Positions 11,401 through 20,089 of a DNA stretch of 64,000 nucleotides are shown here, in pieces. Position numbers and translations under genes: made by a program. The notes beneath the pieces were generated by a model, which did no database searches, was not told the origin of the DNA, and saw nothing but the letters and a program-made list of their open reading frames with translations. The DNA is from Bacteroidota bacterium (GTDB lineage Bacteria; Bacteroidota; Bacteroidia; Cytophagales; Cyclobacteriaceae), in assembly GCA_018266435.1 (NCBI GenBank), contig JAFEAL010000011.1, positions 1 through 64,000 of the forward strand. Direction: 5' to 3'. Numbering within the stretch: position 1 is the first letter of the stretch; each line of letters opens with the position of its first letter.

Positions 11401-11540
11401 GGTCTCCTTACTCAGGCATGGATCCTGAAATGTCTGTGAGCAACAACTCTACCACAGACGGTGACAAAGCAAACGGCATAGACTGGGGTACTTACCCGGC
11501 CGCTAAGTCGTATAACATTGGCGTAAACCTTACTTTTTAA
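8445..11540 (+). CDS. SusC/RagA-type TonB-dependent outer-membrane transporter
   Basis: Classic 1031-residue SusC-like protein: signal peptide ending in FAQ, carboxypeptidase-regulatory-like beta-sandwich (about 26-110, including SGTIKDESNESMVGV), plug domain with the signature stretch QPLYVIDGVP and DIQSLTVLKDASAAALYGARAANGV region, then a long beta-barrel ending in the aromatic terminus VNLTF. It imports glycan fragments across the outer membrane using TonB energy, in complex with the SusD partner that follows after 10 bp. It lies 9 bp after the unrecognised lipoprotein, so is part of the same transcript. Confidence 0.97.
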   Translation: MKNKFLFGCTVLLTVACYTNIVFAQSIVSGTIKDESNESMVGVTVQLKGSGTGTLSDNDGKFTLQVPSGGIGKGILVVSYVGFVTQELPLNDQTFFSIIMKEDLTSLNEVVVTGYQSEEKNKILGAVFSVKSELITKIPVAGIDQAIQGRIPGVVVTQNTGAPGSGVIVRVRGVGSLNSNNQPLYVIDGVPTMDATAIAPQDIQSLTVLKDASAAALYGARAANGVVLITTKMSESNKLVISYNGQTGVQAPTRLVPMASTSQYVSIYNEAARTDNADLPSFLQRPLISNQLAATLPNINQVKAIMQPDASITLHSLSFSGGEGKTRFFLAGSYFKQNGIIKASDYTRLTTRINVESELKKWLKTGINLNISHAITDQVGSSGDGAGGNGGSVVRYAYFRSPAIPIYDSTGNFVDKPDRYDLFGDGYNPVGMLAYNQNKLKADRIFGRYFITLTPLEGLTFTSSIGVDLTSQNLRRFDRNWGTVLRINNPNRLTVADDRNSTYTFSNYATYTRSFGKQNFTLLAGTEAIKTTLYDITATDTQFANQNSTLVYLGNGLGQKTLAESQQGNALLSFFGKLSYDLDQKYFASVTLRRDGSSRFGASNRYGNFYAGSLGWRIDRESFLKNTQWLDKLFLRGGYGVVGNQEIPNYAFSDQYGVMYNYPFGGAKNIGYAVSQLGNANIKWESSNQFNIGTDIAIWNGKLSASIDYFSKITSDLLNNQPIATSAGLAASPIVNNGKILNRGFEFSLSYTDKIGELSYTISPNAGLLHNEVLSVNSPIPGGLYGSQYVTLTEKGYPVGSFYMLEMSGIFQNATDIFTNAVQGPSTGISRIQPGDVKFKDQNGDGVIDQNDRKHVGSAIPKISGGLNFSASYKGFDLSVFFQGAYGQKILSVLNRDIEGFYRPFNVTERYFKNHWTGEGTSNQYPRASWNASGNNTQISTRFLESGSYTRLKNLQIGYTLSKQLVQRYGLTSLRIYFSGTNLFTWSPYSGMDPEMSVSNNSTTDGDKANGIDWGTYPAAKSYNIGVNLTF

Positions 11541-11550
11541 TATAGATGCT

Positions 11551-13029
11551 ATGAAAATATTAAAATTTTTGGTGATGACATTACTCTTTACAGGTTGCCA
11601 TAATTTTTTAGATGAAAACCTTCAAGGTGTTTTTTCAAGTGCTACATTTTATCAAACTCAAAGTGATGCACTGGTGGCACTTACCGGGGTTTATAATGTG
11701 GCGGCATTTGTTAATACAAAGAATCAACTTTGGGTATTTGGCGATGTGGCTTCTGACGATGCGGTGAAAGGCGGATTGGCCGGAGATCAGTCTGATATAC
11801 AATATATTGATCAATTCAGTTACGTGAGAACAAATACTGTTTTGTCAAACGTCTGGCAGTACTATTATGAAGGGATTTCAAGAGCAAACTATGTACTTTA
11901 CTATGTTCCAAGAATTAATATGGATAATTCTATTAAGAATAGAATTATGGGAGAAGCCAAATTTCTTAGAGCATATTTTTATTTCAATTTAGTAAATATC
12001 TATGGCGAGATTCCATTAAAAACGCAGCCCCCACTCAGCCCTGCATTGATTAATTTACCTAAATCTCCGGTTGCTGACATCTATGCTCAAATTGAAGCTG
12101 ATCTTACGGATGCATCCAAGTCACTTTCAAAAACATATTCAGGCACAGACATTGGTCGGGCTACCAAAGGAGCGGCATTTGGGTTGTTAGCAAAAGCTAA
12201 ACTTTATAATCAGGACTGGAGCGGTGCATTAGTGGCAATTGATTCATTGGAAGCCTCTGCCACTTATTCTTTAGTGCCTGTGTACAAAAATAATTTTTAT
12301 GACTCAACACAAAATAACAACGAATCAATTTTTGAAATACAACACCTGAGCATGCAAACGCCTTCGTTGGGCAGTTTTTTAAATCAATGGTTTTCTCCTG
12401 CAGTTTACAATGGATATTATTTTGATGCACCGGTACAAAATTTTATTAATGAGTTTGAAGTGACACCGGGTGGGGTTGTTGATCCCCGCTTGGATTATAC
12501 AGTTGGTCGTGCCGGTAATAAATGGTTGAACGGTGAGGCGTTTGACCCAACCTGGTCGGCAACTGGTTTTCTCAGTAAAAAACATAGCCAATCTAAGTAT
12601 GACGCACCGATTATTGGCAACTCTGGGTTAGACTATGTGTACATGCGATATGCAGATATTTTGTTAATGAAAGCCGAAGCCCTCAATGAATTGAATCAAG
12701 GAGCACAGGCCGTTGTGCCTTTGAACTTAGTGCGAAAACGCGCACGCGAAAGTTATTTGTATGATAACTCACTGCCCGGATTTGGCTCTGTGCCAGCCAA
12801 TCTTTTACCAGATGTTGTTTACACCGATCAAGCCTCCCTGCGCATAGCTATACAACATGAGCGCAGAGTAGAGTTGGGGTTTGAGTTTCACCGTTACTTT
12901 GATTTGATGAGGTATGGTCAGCAACCGGCAGAAGCCGCTTTGGCTTCTACCGGTTTTTCGTATACCAAAAACAGATATTTTCTTATTCCACAGATAGAAC
13001 TGGATACTAACCCGGCTATTACTAATTAA
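11551..13029 (+). CDS. SusD/RagB-family glycan-binding lipoprotein
   Basis: A 492-residue surface lipoprotein with lipobox LFTGC (Cys16), an N-terminal FLDENLQG...F segment and TPR-rich SusD fold (GEAKFLRAYFYFNLVNIYG; LMKAEALNELN; RRVELGFEFHRYFDLMRYG), all hallmarks of SusD proteins. It forms the lid over the SusC barrel and captures oligosaccharide. It directly follows SusC, as is universal for the pair. Length is normal for the family. Confidence 0.96.
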   Translation: MKILKFLVMTLLFTGCHNFLDENLQGVFSSATFYQTQSDALVALTGVYNVAAFVNTKNQLWVFGDVASDDAVKGGLAGDQSDIQYIDQFSYVRTNTVLSNVWQYYYEGISRANYVLYYVPRINMDNSIKNRIMGEAKFLRAYFYFNLVNIYGEIPLKTQPPLSPALINLPKSPVADIYAQIEADLTDASKSLSKTYSGTDIGRATKGAAFGLLAKAKLYNQDWSGALVAIDSLEASATYSLVPVYKNNFYDSTQNNNESIFEIQHLSMQTPSLGSFLNQWFSPAVYNGYYFDAPVQNFINEFEVTPGGVVDPRLDYTVGRAGNKWLNGEAFDPTWSATGFLSKKHSQSKYDAPIIGNSGLDYVYMRYADILLMKAEALNELNQGAQAVVPLNLVRKRARESYLYDNSLPGFGSVPANLLPDVVYTDQASLRIAIQHERRVELGFEFHRYFDLMRYGQQPAEAALASTGFSYTKNRYFLIPQIELDTNPAITN

Positions 13030-13078
13030 TGAAATCTTTTTTACACTTAAATAATAACTCTAACTCAAATTAAAATTT

Positions 13079-14239
13079 ATGAAAACAAAAAATGCAATTC
13101 GATTACCCAGTTTGCTGCTAGCCTTTGTACTGGCGGCATGGTTTGTCAGCTCATGCTCTAAAAGTGACACTCCCGCCCCCGTAGATTTCAGTGCTTTAAA
13201 CACGGCAATTACCAGTGCGCAAAACTTATTATCTACGACTACTGAGGGCACTGCCTCGGGGCAGTACACAAGAGGCTCACAAGCGATACTTCAGGCGGCA
13301 GTAACAGCCGCTCAGGCCGTAGCTAGTAATAAGCAATCCACTCAAGCACAAGTTACGGCAGCCGTTGCACAGTTGACTGCAGCAGTTGCAACCTACCAAG
13401 CTGCCGCAGTTGTACCAATTGACCCCACCAACTTAGTTGGTCAGTGGACTTTTGATGAATTAACAACTGCAGCCGTAGGTACTTCAGTAAAAGACTATTC
13501 TGGTAATAATTTTAATGGAACGATTAAAGCAGGTCACTCGTATTTTAGTACAACAGCAGGCTTGCCTTGGTCAGGTTATACTGTAACCAGCAATGTACCT
13601 ACTCAAACAGCTGACCGTTATGGCAATGCAAACAAGGCATTACACTTTACAGCTGGTGCCAATGTTGAAGTTCCTTATAACTCATTATTGAACCCAAGTC
13701 AAATATCAATTTCAGTTTGGGTAAAAGCCGATTCATTAGTTGGTGATCCCAACAAATACTGGGCAAATAATTATATTGTTTCAATGAATCGTTGGAGCGG
13801 GTGGAAATTTCAAATTCAAGATACACCCCGGCCATTTTTTACTGTTCATGCTTCAGGTTTTAATAACCCTCCGCTAGGCACGAGTGCAGATACTACCTAT
13901 TACGACCGAGATATGAATGTGGGTAAACTTGTACCGCTCAACAAATGGTATCATTTAGTTGTAACATTTGGAGGGGGCCATGAAATTTTCTATATCAACG
14001 GTATTCAGATTTATGATTGGAATAATGTTCCGGGCACAATAGTAAATTTATCAAGCAAGCCCGTTAATTTAACCATTGGGCAGGATTTGCCAACATCTGT
14101 TTATTCCACAAACTCAAATTCGCCTTATTATGTAAACTGGGGAGGATATTTTATTGGAGCAATAGATGATTTGCGCATTTACAAAACGGCAATATCAGCT
14201 GCTGAGGTTACCAGTATATATAATTTAGAAAAACCGTAA
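13079..14239 (+). CDS. LamG-domain surface lipoprotein with FIVAR-like spacer
   Basis: A 386-residue lipoprotein (signal peptide, Cys26 in FVSSCSKSD). Residues about 35-115 are an alanine-rich helical region resembling FIVAR/three-helix spacers, and about 120-385 form a concanavalin-like LamG/Laminin_G_3 jelly roll starting at LVGQWTFDE and ending in GAIDDLRIYKTAISAAEV. It takes the place usually held by a SusE/SusF-like surface glycan-binding protein after SusD, 49 bp downstream. The role is therefore probably holding the polysaccharide at the surface; ligand unknown. A strong hairpin follows it. Confidence 0.85.
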   Translation: MKTKNAIRLPSLLLAFVLAAWFVSSCSKSDTPAPVDFSALNTAITSAQNLLSTTTEGTASGQYTRGSQAILQAAVTAAQAVASNKQSTQAQVTAAVAQLTAAVATYQAAAVVPIDPTNLVGQWTFDELTTAAVGTSVKDYSGNNFNGTIKAGHSYFSTTAGLPWSGYTVTSNVPTQTADRYGNANKALHFTAGANVEVPYNSLLNPSQISISVWVKADSLVGDPNKYWANNYIVSMNRWSGWKFQIQDTPRPFFTVHASGFNNPPLGTSADTTYYDRDMNVGKLVPLNKWYHLVVTFGGGHEIFYINGIQIYDWNNVPGTIVNLSSKPVNLTIGQDLPTSVYSTNSNSPYYVNWGGYFIGAIDDLRIYKTAISAAEVTSIYNLEKP

Positions 14240-14263
14240 GTATTAGTTATTAATTTGATTATG

Positions 14264-14295
14264 AGAGAGCAGTGAGGTTACCCTTACTGCTCTCT
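14264..14295 (+). terminator. Rho-independent-like terminator after the SusCD/LamG genes
   Basis: AGAGAGCAGT (14264-14273) pairs with ACTGCTCTCT (14286-14295), and the stem extends inward with one G-T pair to a four-base loop. A T-rich tail follows (CATAAATTTGTTTTAT). It separates the LamG gene from the next protein gene and may act as a partial terminator that lowers expression of the downstream gene. Confidence 0.75.
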
Positions 14296-14358
14296 TCATA
14301 AATTTGTTTTATAAATAGTAAAGAGTAATCGTTCATCTTATTTTTTAATAAAATAGTA

Positions 14359-17300
14359 ATGTCCATTCGTGCTCTCGTCATTGTTTTTGCATACACAGCT
14401 TACTTTGCTCATGCACAACCCGGACAAATTGATATTAACAGGGTAGGGCTGATGCACAACATGCCTACGCCATACAGTATGCGCAATTGGAAAAGTATAA
14501 CCTTGAAGTATGATTCATTTGTTTATAATCTGAATGCTACCGGCCAGTATTTACCATTGATGCACCTTAAACCCAACGGAGTTAATTACTCTTCTATTCA
14601 ACCCATTTTATTTGACTCTTATGTTGGCTCGGCAAGCAGTGGCTCTCAGGCCGAAGCCATCAACATTATCCCGTCTCTTGTTGGAGCCTCATTGGTAGGT
14701 ATTGATAAATCAAACCAGTTTGGCAATAACTGGGTTTTGAAATCTAAAGATTTTTTTAGCAAAGCTAACGGCCAAAATATTTACCTCAATGGGTATTCAG
14801 CTACCAGCGGAAATGATTGGTGGTATGATGTGATGCCCAATGTTTTTTTCTACCAGTTGTATTCGCTGTATCCAACAACAGCTGATTTTCAGACACAGTT
14901 TACTACTGTTGCCGACCGTTGGCTGTCTGCTGTACAGGCAATGGGTGGTACAACTACTCCATGGAAGTTACCACAAATGAATTATCGGGCTTTTAATTTT
15001 AGTACGATGTCTCCCGTTTCAGGAGGATGGTCTGAACCCGAAGCAGCTGGAGCAATCGGTTGGTTACTTTACCAAGCTTATCAACAAACCGGACAGCGAA
15101 AATATTTAGATGGAGCACAAATGGCAATAGGTTACCTCGCCAGTCTGACTTCTAACCCGGCTTATGAAATCCAGTTACCTTATGGAACATTTACCGCAGC
15201 AAAAATGAATGCGGAGCTTGGAACAAACTATAATATCACCAAAATGATCAATTGGAGTTTTGATCAAAGCAGTGTGCGTAACTGGGGTACAATTGTAGGA
15301 ACATGGGGAGATGCCGTTACCGGAATGAACGATGTTTCCGGATTGATAGGAGAAGTAGATAACCCCAACACAGGCTATGCGTTTGCCATGAATGGCTTCC
15401 AGCAAGCAGCTGCCTTAGTGCCATTAGTGAAGTACGATAAAAGGTTTGCCCGAACTGTGGCCAAATGGGTGCTTAATATGGCTAATGCCAGCCGTATGTA
15501 CTATCGTCCCTATTTACCGTCCTCTCATCAAGATGGGTATTTGTGGAGTTCGGCCAATGACCCTCAAGCAATTATAGGGTATGAGGCACTAAAGCAAAAA
15601 GGGTTGAACGACTCTCTATTATTTGCCACAGGAGATGCTTTACGATCAGGATGGGCTCAAACCAATTTTGGTTTGTACGGCTCATCACATGTGGGGTACA
15701 TGGCCTCTCTCATTGACACAACAGATGTAGCCGGTATTTTATTATTGAACCTAAACAAAACAGATTTTTTTTCGAAGAATTCATACCCCACCTATTTAGT
15801 CTATAATCCTCTTGCTGCCTCCCAAAACATCACCCTTCAGCTGGGCTCTCATAACTATGATATTTACGATGCAATTTCTCAAACAACTATAAAAACATCG
15901 GCTACAGCAGCTACGTTAATAACGGTGCCTTCTGATCAGGCGATGATCCTGGTTTATATCCCTGCGGGTTCTACACCCATTAATGTAAACGAAAAACTGT
16001 ATGTAAATCAATCTATTATTGATTATCATTATGGGTATAACTTTAATGGCAAACTTTTAATCCAGTCGTTGGCCTCAACGGATAGCACGGTTCAGTACGA
16101 TCAACAAGTAACTGTGTACAGTTCCATTAGAAATAAAAAAGCACCGGCTTCTTTTAGCTGGTATGTTAATGGTATTTTAACTTCAACTACAACGGACAGC
16201 TCATTTGTATGGACTGTTCCACACGTGACAGGTACTTATAATTTGAAACTGAGTGTTAGTGACGGCACTTCAACCGCTGTAGATTCGTTGAAATTTAATG
16301 TTGTTTCGAGAATTCCAAAGGCACCGACAATTTCTTCATTGATGGCTGATTCGATCTGGTATTATGCTGATAGCACGGCCCGTTTGGTTTGCACAGCAAT
16401 TTCTAATGCACCTTCGGTTAAAATGAAATACAGTTGGAGTTTTAACAATGGATCAGTTGTTCACCAGTCTGATTCAGTGCTTTTTTGGAAGTCACCCGCA
16501 TCCGAAGGATTATATTCAATATCTGTTACAGTAAAAAACTCAGACTCTCTTTCTGCTACAACTCAATTAAAAATTTTGGTAAAAGGTAAAACTCAGCTAG
16601 TTGATAAAGGAGTAGCGTATTACCCACTGGACGGAAACGCCAGGGACTATAGTGGAAACAATCATAATGGAACGGTATCAGGAGCCCAGCCAACAACTGA
16701 TGCGCGTGGTTTGCCGAACAAAGCGTATAGATTTTCATCTAATACAGACTTGATTGATGTACCCAATGCCTCTAGTTTAAATTTTCAAAATCAGATTACT
16801 TTATCGTGCTGGGTTAAACTGGATGTACTTCCGGCTGAGTCGTATGTACTTTCGCATGGCAGCTATCAGCAACGCTGGAAAATTTCTATTCTTTCAAACG
16901 GTAAATTAAGGTGGACAGTCAACACCACAAGCGGAATTGTAGATTTGGACAGTACGTTTCCACTCCAATTGAATTTGTTCTATCATATTACGGTTGCATA
17001 CACCGGTTATTCTATGGAGTTGTATGTTAATGGTAAGATGAATTCATATTCTTCCTGCTCAGGTTTATTGAATGTTTCCAATGTAGATGTTGTATTTAGT
17101 AAGCAACTTCCTACGGTAACAAGCTATGGATTTTATGGTACATTGGATGAGGTGCGGATTTACGATCAGGCACTTGGCCCCAATGAAGTCAGTACTCTGA
17201 AAAATATTTGGAATACAACAACCGGCATAGCACCGACTAACCAACCTGTTCTTACGGTTTATCCTAACCCTGCATCTCACACTATTTTTATAAATGGTCT

Positions 17301-17484
17301 TAACGATATCTCTGCAGATATTTCATTTATCAATGCGGTAGGGCAAACGGTTTATGCCAATGTTATTGAGCAAGGGGCAGATGGAGTTATAAAAATTACC
17401 TTTGACAATTCAAACCTCGGGCTTATCCTCATACATATAGTTACCCCGGATGGAATCATTACCCGTAAAGTAATTATTTTGTAA
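14359..17484 (+). CDS. Large secreted protein: unrecognised catalytic-like domain, Ig-like domains, LamG and T9SS sorting domain
   Basis: A 1041-residue exported protein. Order: signal peptide ending near AHAQ; about residues 22-540 form the paralogue of the lipoprotein at 6690-8435 (shared MPTPYSMRNW-like start, NDWWYDVMPNVFFYQLY, WVLNMANASRMYY); about 560-740 two Ig/PKD-like beta-sandwiches; about 745-955 a LamG jelly roll (VAYYPLDGNARDYSGNNHNG ... LDEVRIYDQAL); and a final 75-residue type A T9SS sorting domain (VYPNPASHTI ... RKVIIL). It is probably exported and attached to the cell surface by T9SS, and would act on or bind the same glycan as the locus. The enzymatic function is inferred only from context. 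Confidence 0.85.
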   Translation: MSIRALVIVFAYTAYFAHAQPGQIDINRVGLMHNMPTPYSMRNWKSITLKYDSFVYNLNATGQYLPLMHLKPNGVNYSSIQPILFDSYVGSASSGSQAEAINIIPSLVGASLVGIDKSNQFGNNWVLKSKDFFSKANGQNIYLNGYSATSGNDWWYDVMPNVFFYQLYSLYPTTADFQTQFTTVADRWLSAVQAMGGTTTPWKLPQMNYRAFNFSTMSPVSGGWSEPEAAGAIGWLLYQAYQQTGQRKYLDGAQMAIGYLASLTSNPAYEIQLPYGTFTAAKMNAELGTNYNITKMINWSFDQSSVRNWGTIVGTWGDAVTGMNDVSGLIGEVDNPNTGYAFAMNGFQQAAALVPLVKYDKRFARTVAKWVLNMANASRMYYRPYLPSSHQDGYLWSSANDPQAIIGYEALKQKGLNDSLLFATGDALRSGWAQTNFGLYGSSHVGYMASLIDTTDVAGILLLNLNKTDFFSKNSYPTYLVYNPLAASQNITLQLGSHNYDIYDAISQTTIKTSATAATLITVPSDQAMILVYIPAGSTPINVNEKLYVNQSIIDYHYGYNFNGKLLIQSLASTDSTVQYDQQVTVYSSIRNKKAPASFSWYVNGILTSTTTDSSFVWTVPHVTGTYNLKLSVSDGTSTAVDSLKFNVVSRIPKAPTISSLMADSIWYYADSTARLVCTAISNAPSVKMKYSWSFNNGSVVHQSDSVLFWKSPASEGLYSISVTVKNSDSLSATTQLKILVKGKTQLVDKGVAYYPLDGNARDYSGNNHNGTVSGAQPTTDARGLPNKAYRFSSNTDLIDVPNASSLNFQNQITLSCWVKLDVLPAESYVLSHGSYQQRWKISILSNGKLRWTVNTTSGIVDLDSTFPLQLNLFYHITVAYTGYSMELYVNGKMNSYSSCSGLLNVSNVDVVFSKQLPTVTSYGFYGTLDEVRIYDQALGPNEVSTLKNIWNTTTGIAPTNQPVLTVYPNPASHTIFINGLNDISADISFINAVGQTVYANVIEQGADGVIKITFDNSNLGLILIHIVTPDGIITRKVIIL

Positions 17485-17507
17485 TTGCCTGCGAGTGTGA
17501 TGTCTTA

Positions 17508-19814
17508 TTACTTCACAGCAACCACCCTCACCTCAACTCTTCGGCCTTCTTCCTTTGAGGCCTTTTCATCTTTGGTGGCTCCGTATCCTTTAGCTACGAT
17601 GCGCCTGCGCACAATGCCCTGGTGATTAAAATAGTCAAGTACAGCAATGGCGCGTTTGTTGGATAGCTCACGGTTGGCTTCTTCCGTTCCTTCGGCTGAC
17701 GCAAAGCCCGATATTTCGATACCTAGCCCGGCATTGGAGTTTAATATTTGAAGGATTTCTTTTAGTGAAACCGTGTACTGATCCTTCAACTCACTTTTGC
17801 CCTGATCAAAAAATATTTTTACAAATTTGGCCAGCAGATTTTTGTCGTAAGCCACGGTTTTAGCCTGGTTTTCTTTCATGCGTTTGGCTTCTTCCGTCAC
17901 AATCATGGTGGGCAATGAAAAAACTGTTTTGCCTTCTACCTGTTTCTGTTCAAATTTGCTTTCATCACTTTCGTCATAATAATATACACGTGAGGCCACT
18001 TCAATTTTAGCATTCTCTTTTTCATTGAAGTTTACAGCCTCTACAGGATTGGTTTGTTCAATTAAACTAACCAAATAATCTACACCTGATTTGTCTTTGG
18101 CAGCCATCAAGTCAATCATCATGTCATACGGATCAACAGCACCACTCTTGACCAGTTGTGATTCATGGGTTTGGCGCAAATCAGTCTTAACATCTTGTTG
18201 GGTATCATAAAACGCGTTCTTCACTGAAACTTCCTGACCCACTTTTACATCAAACTGTTTGATTGTGCGAAGGTTGATCTGTTGGTACAACGCATAAAAA
18301 TAGGTTTGGTTGGGTATGTTCACATTCAGTGTATAGGGCAAAAAATCTTCTGACTCAATGACAATGTCATAACTTTTAGAAGGAGGGAGGATGATTAAAT
18401 AGTCTCCTGTCTTAGGATCTGGATCATAGACAAACTCCAATTCTTTTTTTGAGTCTTTGTCGATGACATACATTTTTGTAGGGATAGGCTTGCCCGTTTC
18501 CGCATTTATAATTTTACCTTTTAGCATGGTTAATGGAATGGTGGACGAATTCTCGGGCATATCGATATAGTAAATATCTTGTGCGCCTTGGCCGCCTTTT
18601 CTGTCAGATGAGAAATACCCCCGTTTGCCATCGGCCAGCAGGGTGAAATAATTATCATTGGCTGTTGTGTTTACCGGATAGCCCATGTTTTCGGGGCGTG
18701 TCCATTTGCCGTTGACCAAACTTGATTTAAAAATATCGTTGCCGCCCATGGTGTTATGCCCATCGGAGGTGAAGAACAGGGTCTTTTGGTCAGGGTGGAT
18801 GAATGGAGCATCTTCATTGTCAGCTGAATTTATTTCAGGGCCGAGATTAACGGGTTGGCCCCATCGGCCATCGGCTTTTAATTCTGTTTTCCAAATGTCA
18901 AGTCCGCCTTTGCCTCCAACCCGGTCGCTGGCAAAGTAGATGGTCTTTCCATCGGGTGTAATGCTGCAGGTAGTTTCCATTGACCCGGATGAGTTGATAG
19001 TTCCCGCCAGCAAACTTGGTTTAGTCCAGCCGTCACCGTCTTTAGTAATTTGGTAAAGGCTGCCTGGGTCGCTGGCACCACCGATAAAAATTAACAGTTT
19101 TTGCCCATCGGGTGAAATACCTGCCGTGCCTACGTTTTTATCATCTGCAATAGGAATGACAACCGGCTCCGTCCAGCTTCCGGATTGGTTGTAAGAAACA
19201 TAGACTTGCTCAATAAATTTATCACCTGAGCGTGTGCGCCCGGTATTGGGACGTAAGGCTGTGTAGGCAATTACACTTTCGTCAGCCGAAACAGTGGGGT
19301 TGTATTCGGTGTATTGGCTGTTGATTGAACCCGGGCAGGGGTGTACGGTAAAATTTCTCGGGATAGCCATCATGGCAATGGCATTGTGACAAATCTCAAT
19401 GGCTTTGTCAACTGCCTTTTTTGTTTGCGGGTCCTTTGCACTTTTCTTATAAGTATCAAATGAGATGAGAGCCTTGTCGAGTTGCTCGTTTTTTAAGTAG
19501 AGCCACCCCAGATCGTAGGATAAAGTGGGCGGTAGATTCTTTCCGCTACCTAATGCATATTCTAAATAAGGAATTGCTTTAATCTGATTATCAGTATTTT
19601 GATCTTTTGCGTAACAAGTACCGGTTTGATAGTGTACTAATGGATCTTTACTGCCAGATTGCGTGATATCTATAAACAAGGGCAACGCTTTGTCATATCT
19701 TTTCATAGCGAATAGGCTTTGTGCTTCAGCCAGTTTTTTGGCATCCTGTGCCAGCCCCTCATTAATTTGCGTCAGTAGTACAAACAGGGTAAGTAGTAAT
19801 AGATGTCCTTTCAT
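17508..19814 (-). CDS. PD40/TPR OmpA-family envelope protein
   Basis: A 768-residue exported protein with signal peptide (to about residue 22, GLAQ), N-terminal TPRs, PD40/WD40-like propeller repeats (DGKTIYFASDRVGGKGGLDIW; DQKTLFFTSDGHNTMGGNDI; KRGYFSSDRKGGQGAQDIYY), a carboxypeptidase-regulatory-like sandwich (about 430-500) and a C-terminal OmpA domain (about 660-768) with the peptidoglycan-binding pattern ELSNKRAIAV...GYGATK. Similar proteins of Bacteroidota accompany outer-membrane/T9SS machinery (PorE-like) or gliding loci and tie it to the cell wall. It is transcribed away from the operon starting at 20090 and shares its upstream region. Confidence 0.9.
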   Translation of the reverse strand: MKGHLLLLTLFVLLTQINEGLAQDAKKLAEAQSLFAMKRYDKALPLFIDITQSGSKDPLVHYQTGTCYAKDQNTDNQIKAIPYLEYALGSGKNLPPTLSYDLGWLYLKNEQLDKALISFDTYKKSAKDPQTKKAVDKAIEICHNAIAMMAIPRNFTVHPCPGSINSQYTEYNPTVSADESVIAYTALRPNTGRTRSGDKFIEQVYVSYNQSGSWTEPVVIPIADDKNVGTAGISPDGQKLLIFIGGASDPGSLYQITKDGDGWTKPSLLAGTINSSGSMETTCSITPDGKTIYFASDRVGGKGGLDIWKTELKADGRWGQPVNLGPEINSADNEDAPFIHPDQKTLFFTSDGHNTMGGNDIFKSSLVNGKWTRPENMGYPVNTTANDNYFTLLADGKRGYFSSDRKGGQGAQDIYYIDMPENSSTIPLTMLKGKIINAETGKPIPTKMYVIDKDSKKELEFVYDPDPKTGDYLIILPPSKSYDIVIESEDFLPYTLNVNIPNQTYFYALYQQINLRTIKQFDVKVGQEVSVKNAFYDTQQDVKTDLRQTHESQLVKSGAVDPYDMMIDLMAAKDKSGVDYLVSLIEQTNPVEAVNFNEKENAKIEVASRVYYYDESDESKFEQKQVEGKTVFSLPTMIVTEEAKRMKENQAKTVAYDKNLLAKFVKIFFDQGKSELKDQYTVSLKEILQILNSNAGLGIEISGFASAEGTEEANRELSNKRAIAVLDYFNHQGIVRRRIVAKGYGATKDEKASKEEGRRVEVRVVAVK

Positions 19815-19993
19815 TTTTTGACAAAAATTTTTTGCAAGTGAATAATAATTATTGAGACATTTTCTTGAAGGTACACTTTTTTCTTACAGCAATATACTTT
19901 CACAGTCAACTGTTTTTTTGCTTCGTTACAACTAATGAATAGTTAGTTGACGGGGGTTAAATATTTACTCATTCAATGATTTTTTAGGGTTTT

Positions 19994-20041
19994 GCTTTTA
20001 GTGATTAACTCACATGATCATGTGAGTTAATCACTAAAAGC
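19994..20041. repeat. 48-bp perfect palindrome upstream of the STAND/TIR-like operon
   Basis: Two exactly complementary 24-base arms with no spacer, beginning GCTTTTAGTGATTAACTCAC and meeting at the centre TGATCA. On the plus strand the arms are followed at once by TTTG and two long T runs (20042-20061), as in an intrinsic terminator or attenuator, yet the site lies in the divergent intergenic region 48 bases before the ATG at 20090, not after a gene. It could be an attenuator in the operon leader, a dimeric-regulator operator, or a terminator for antisense readthrough. No coding sequence is seen in 19815-20089. Confidence 0.85.
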
Positions 20042-20089
20042 TTTGTTTTTTTTATTTTTTTGTGCACATTTAACATTTAAACCTGACTT

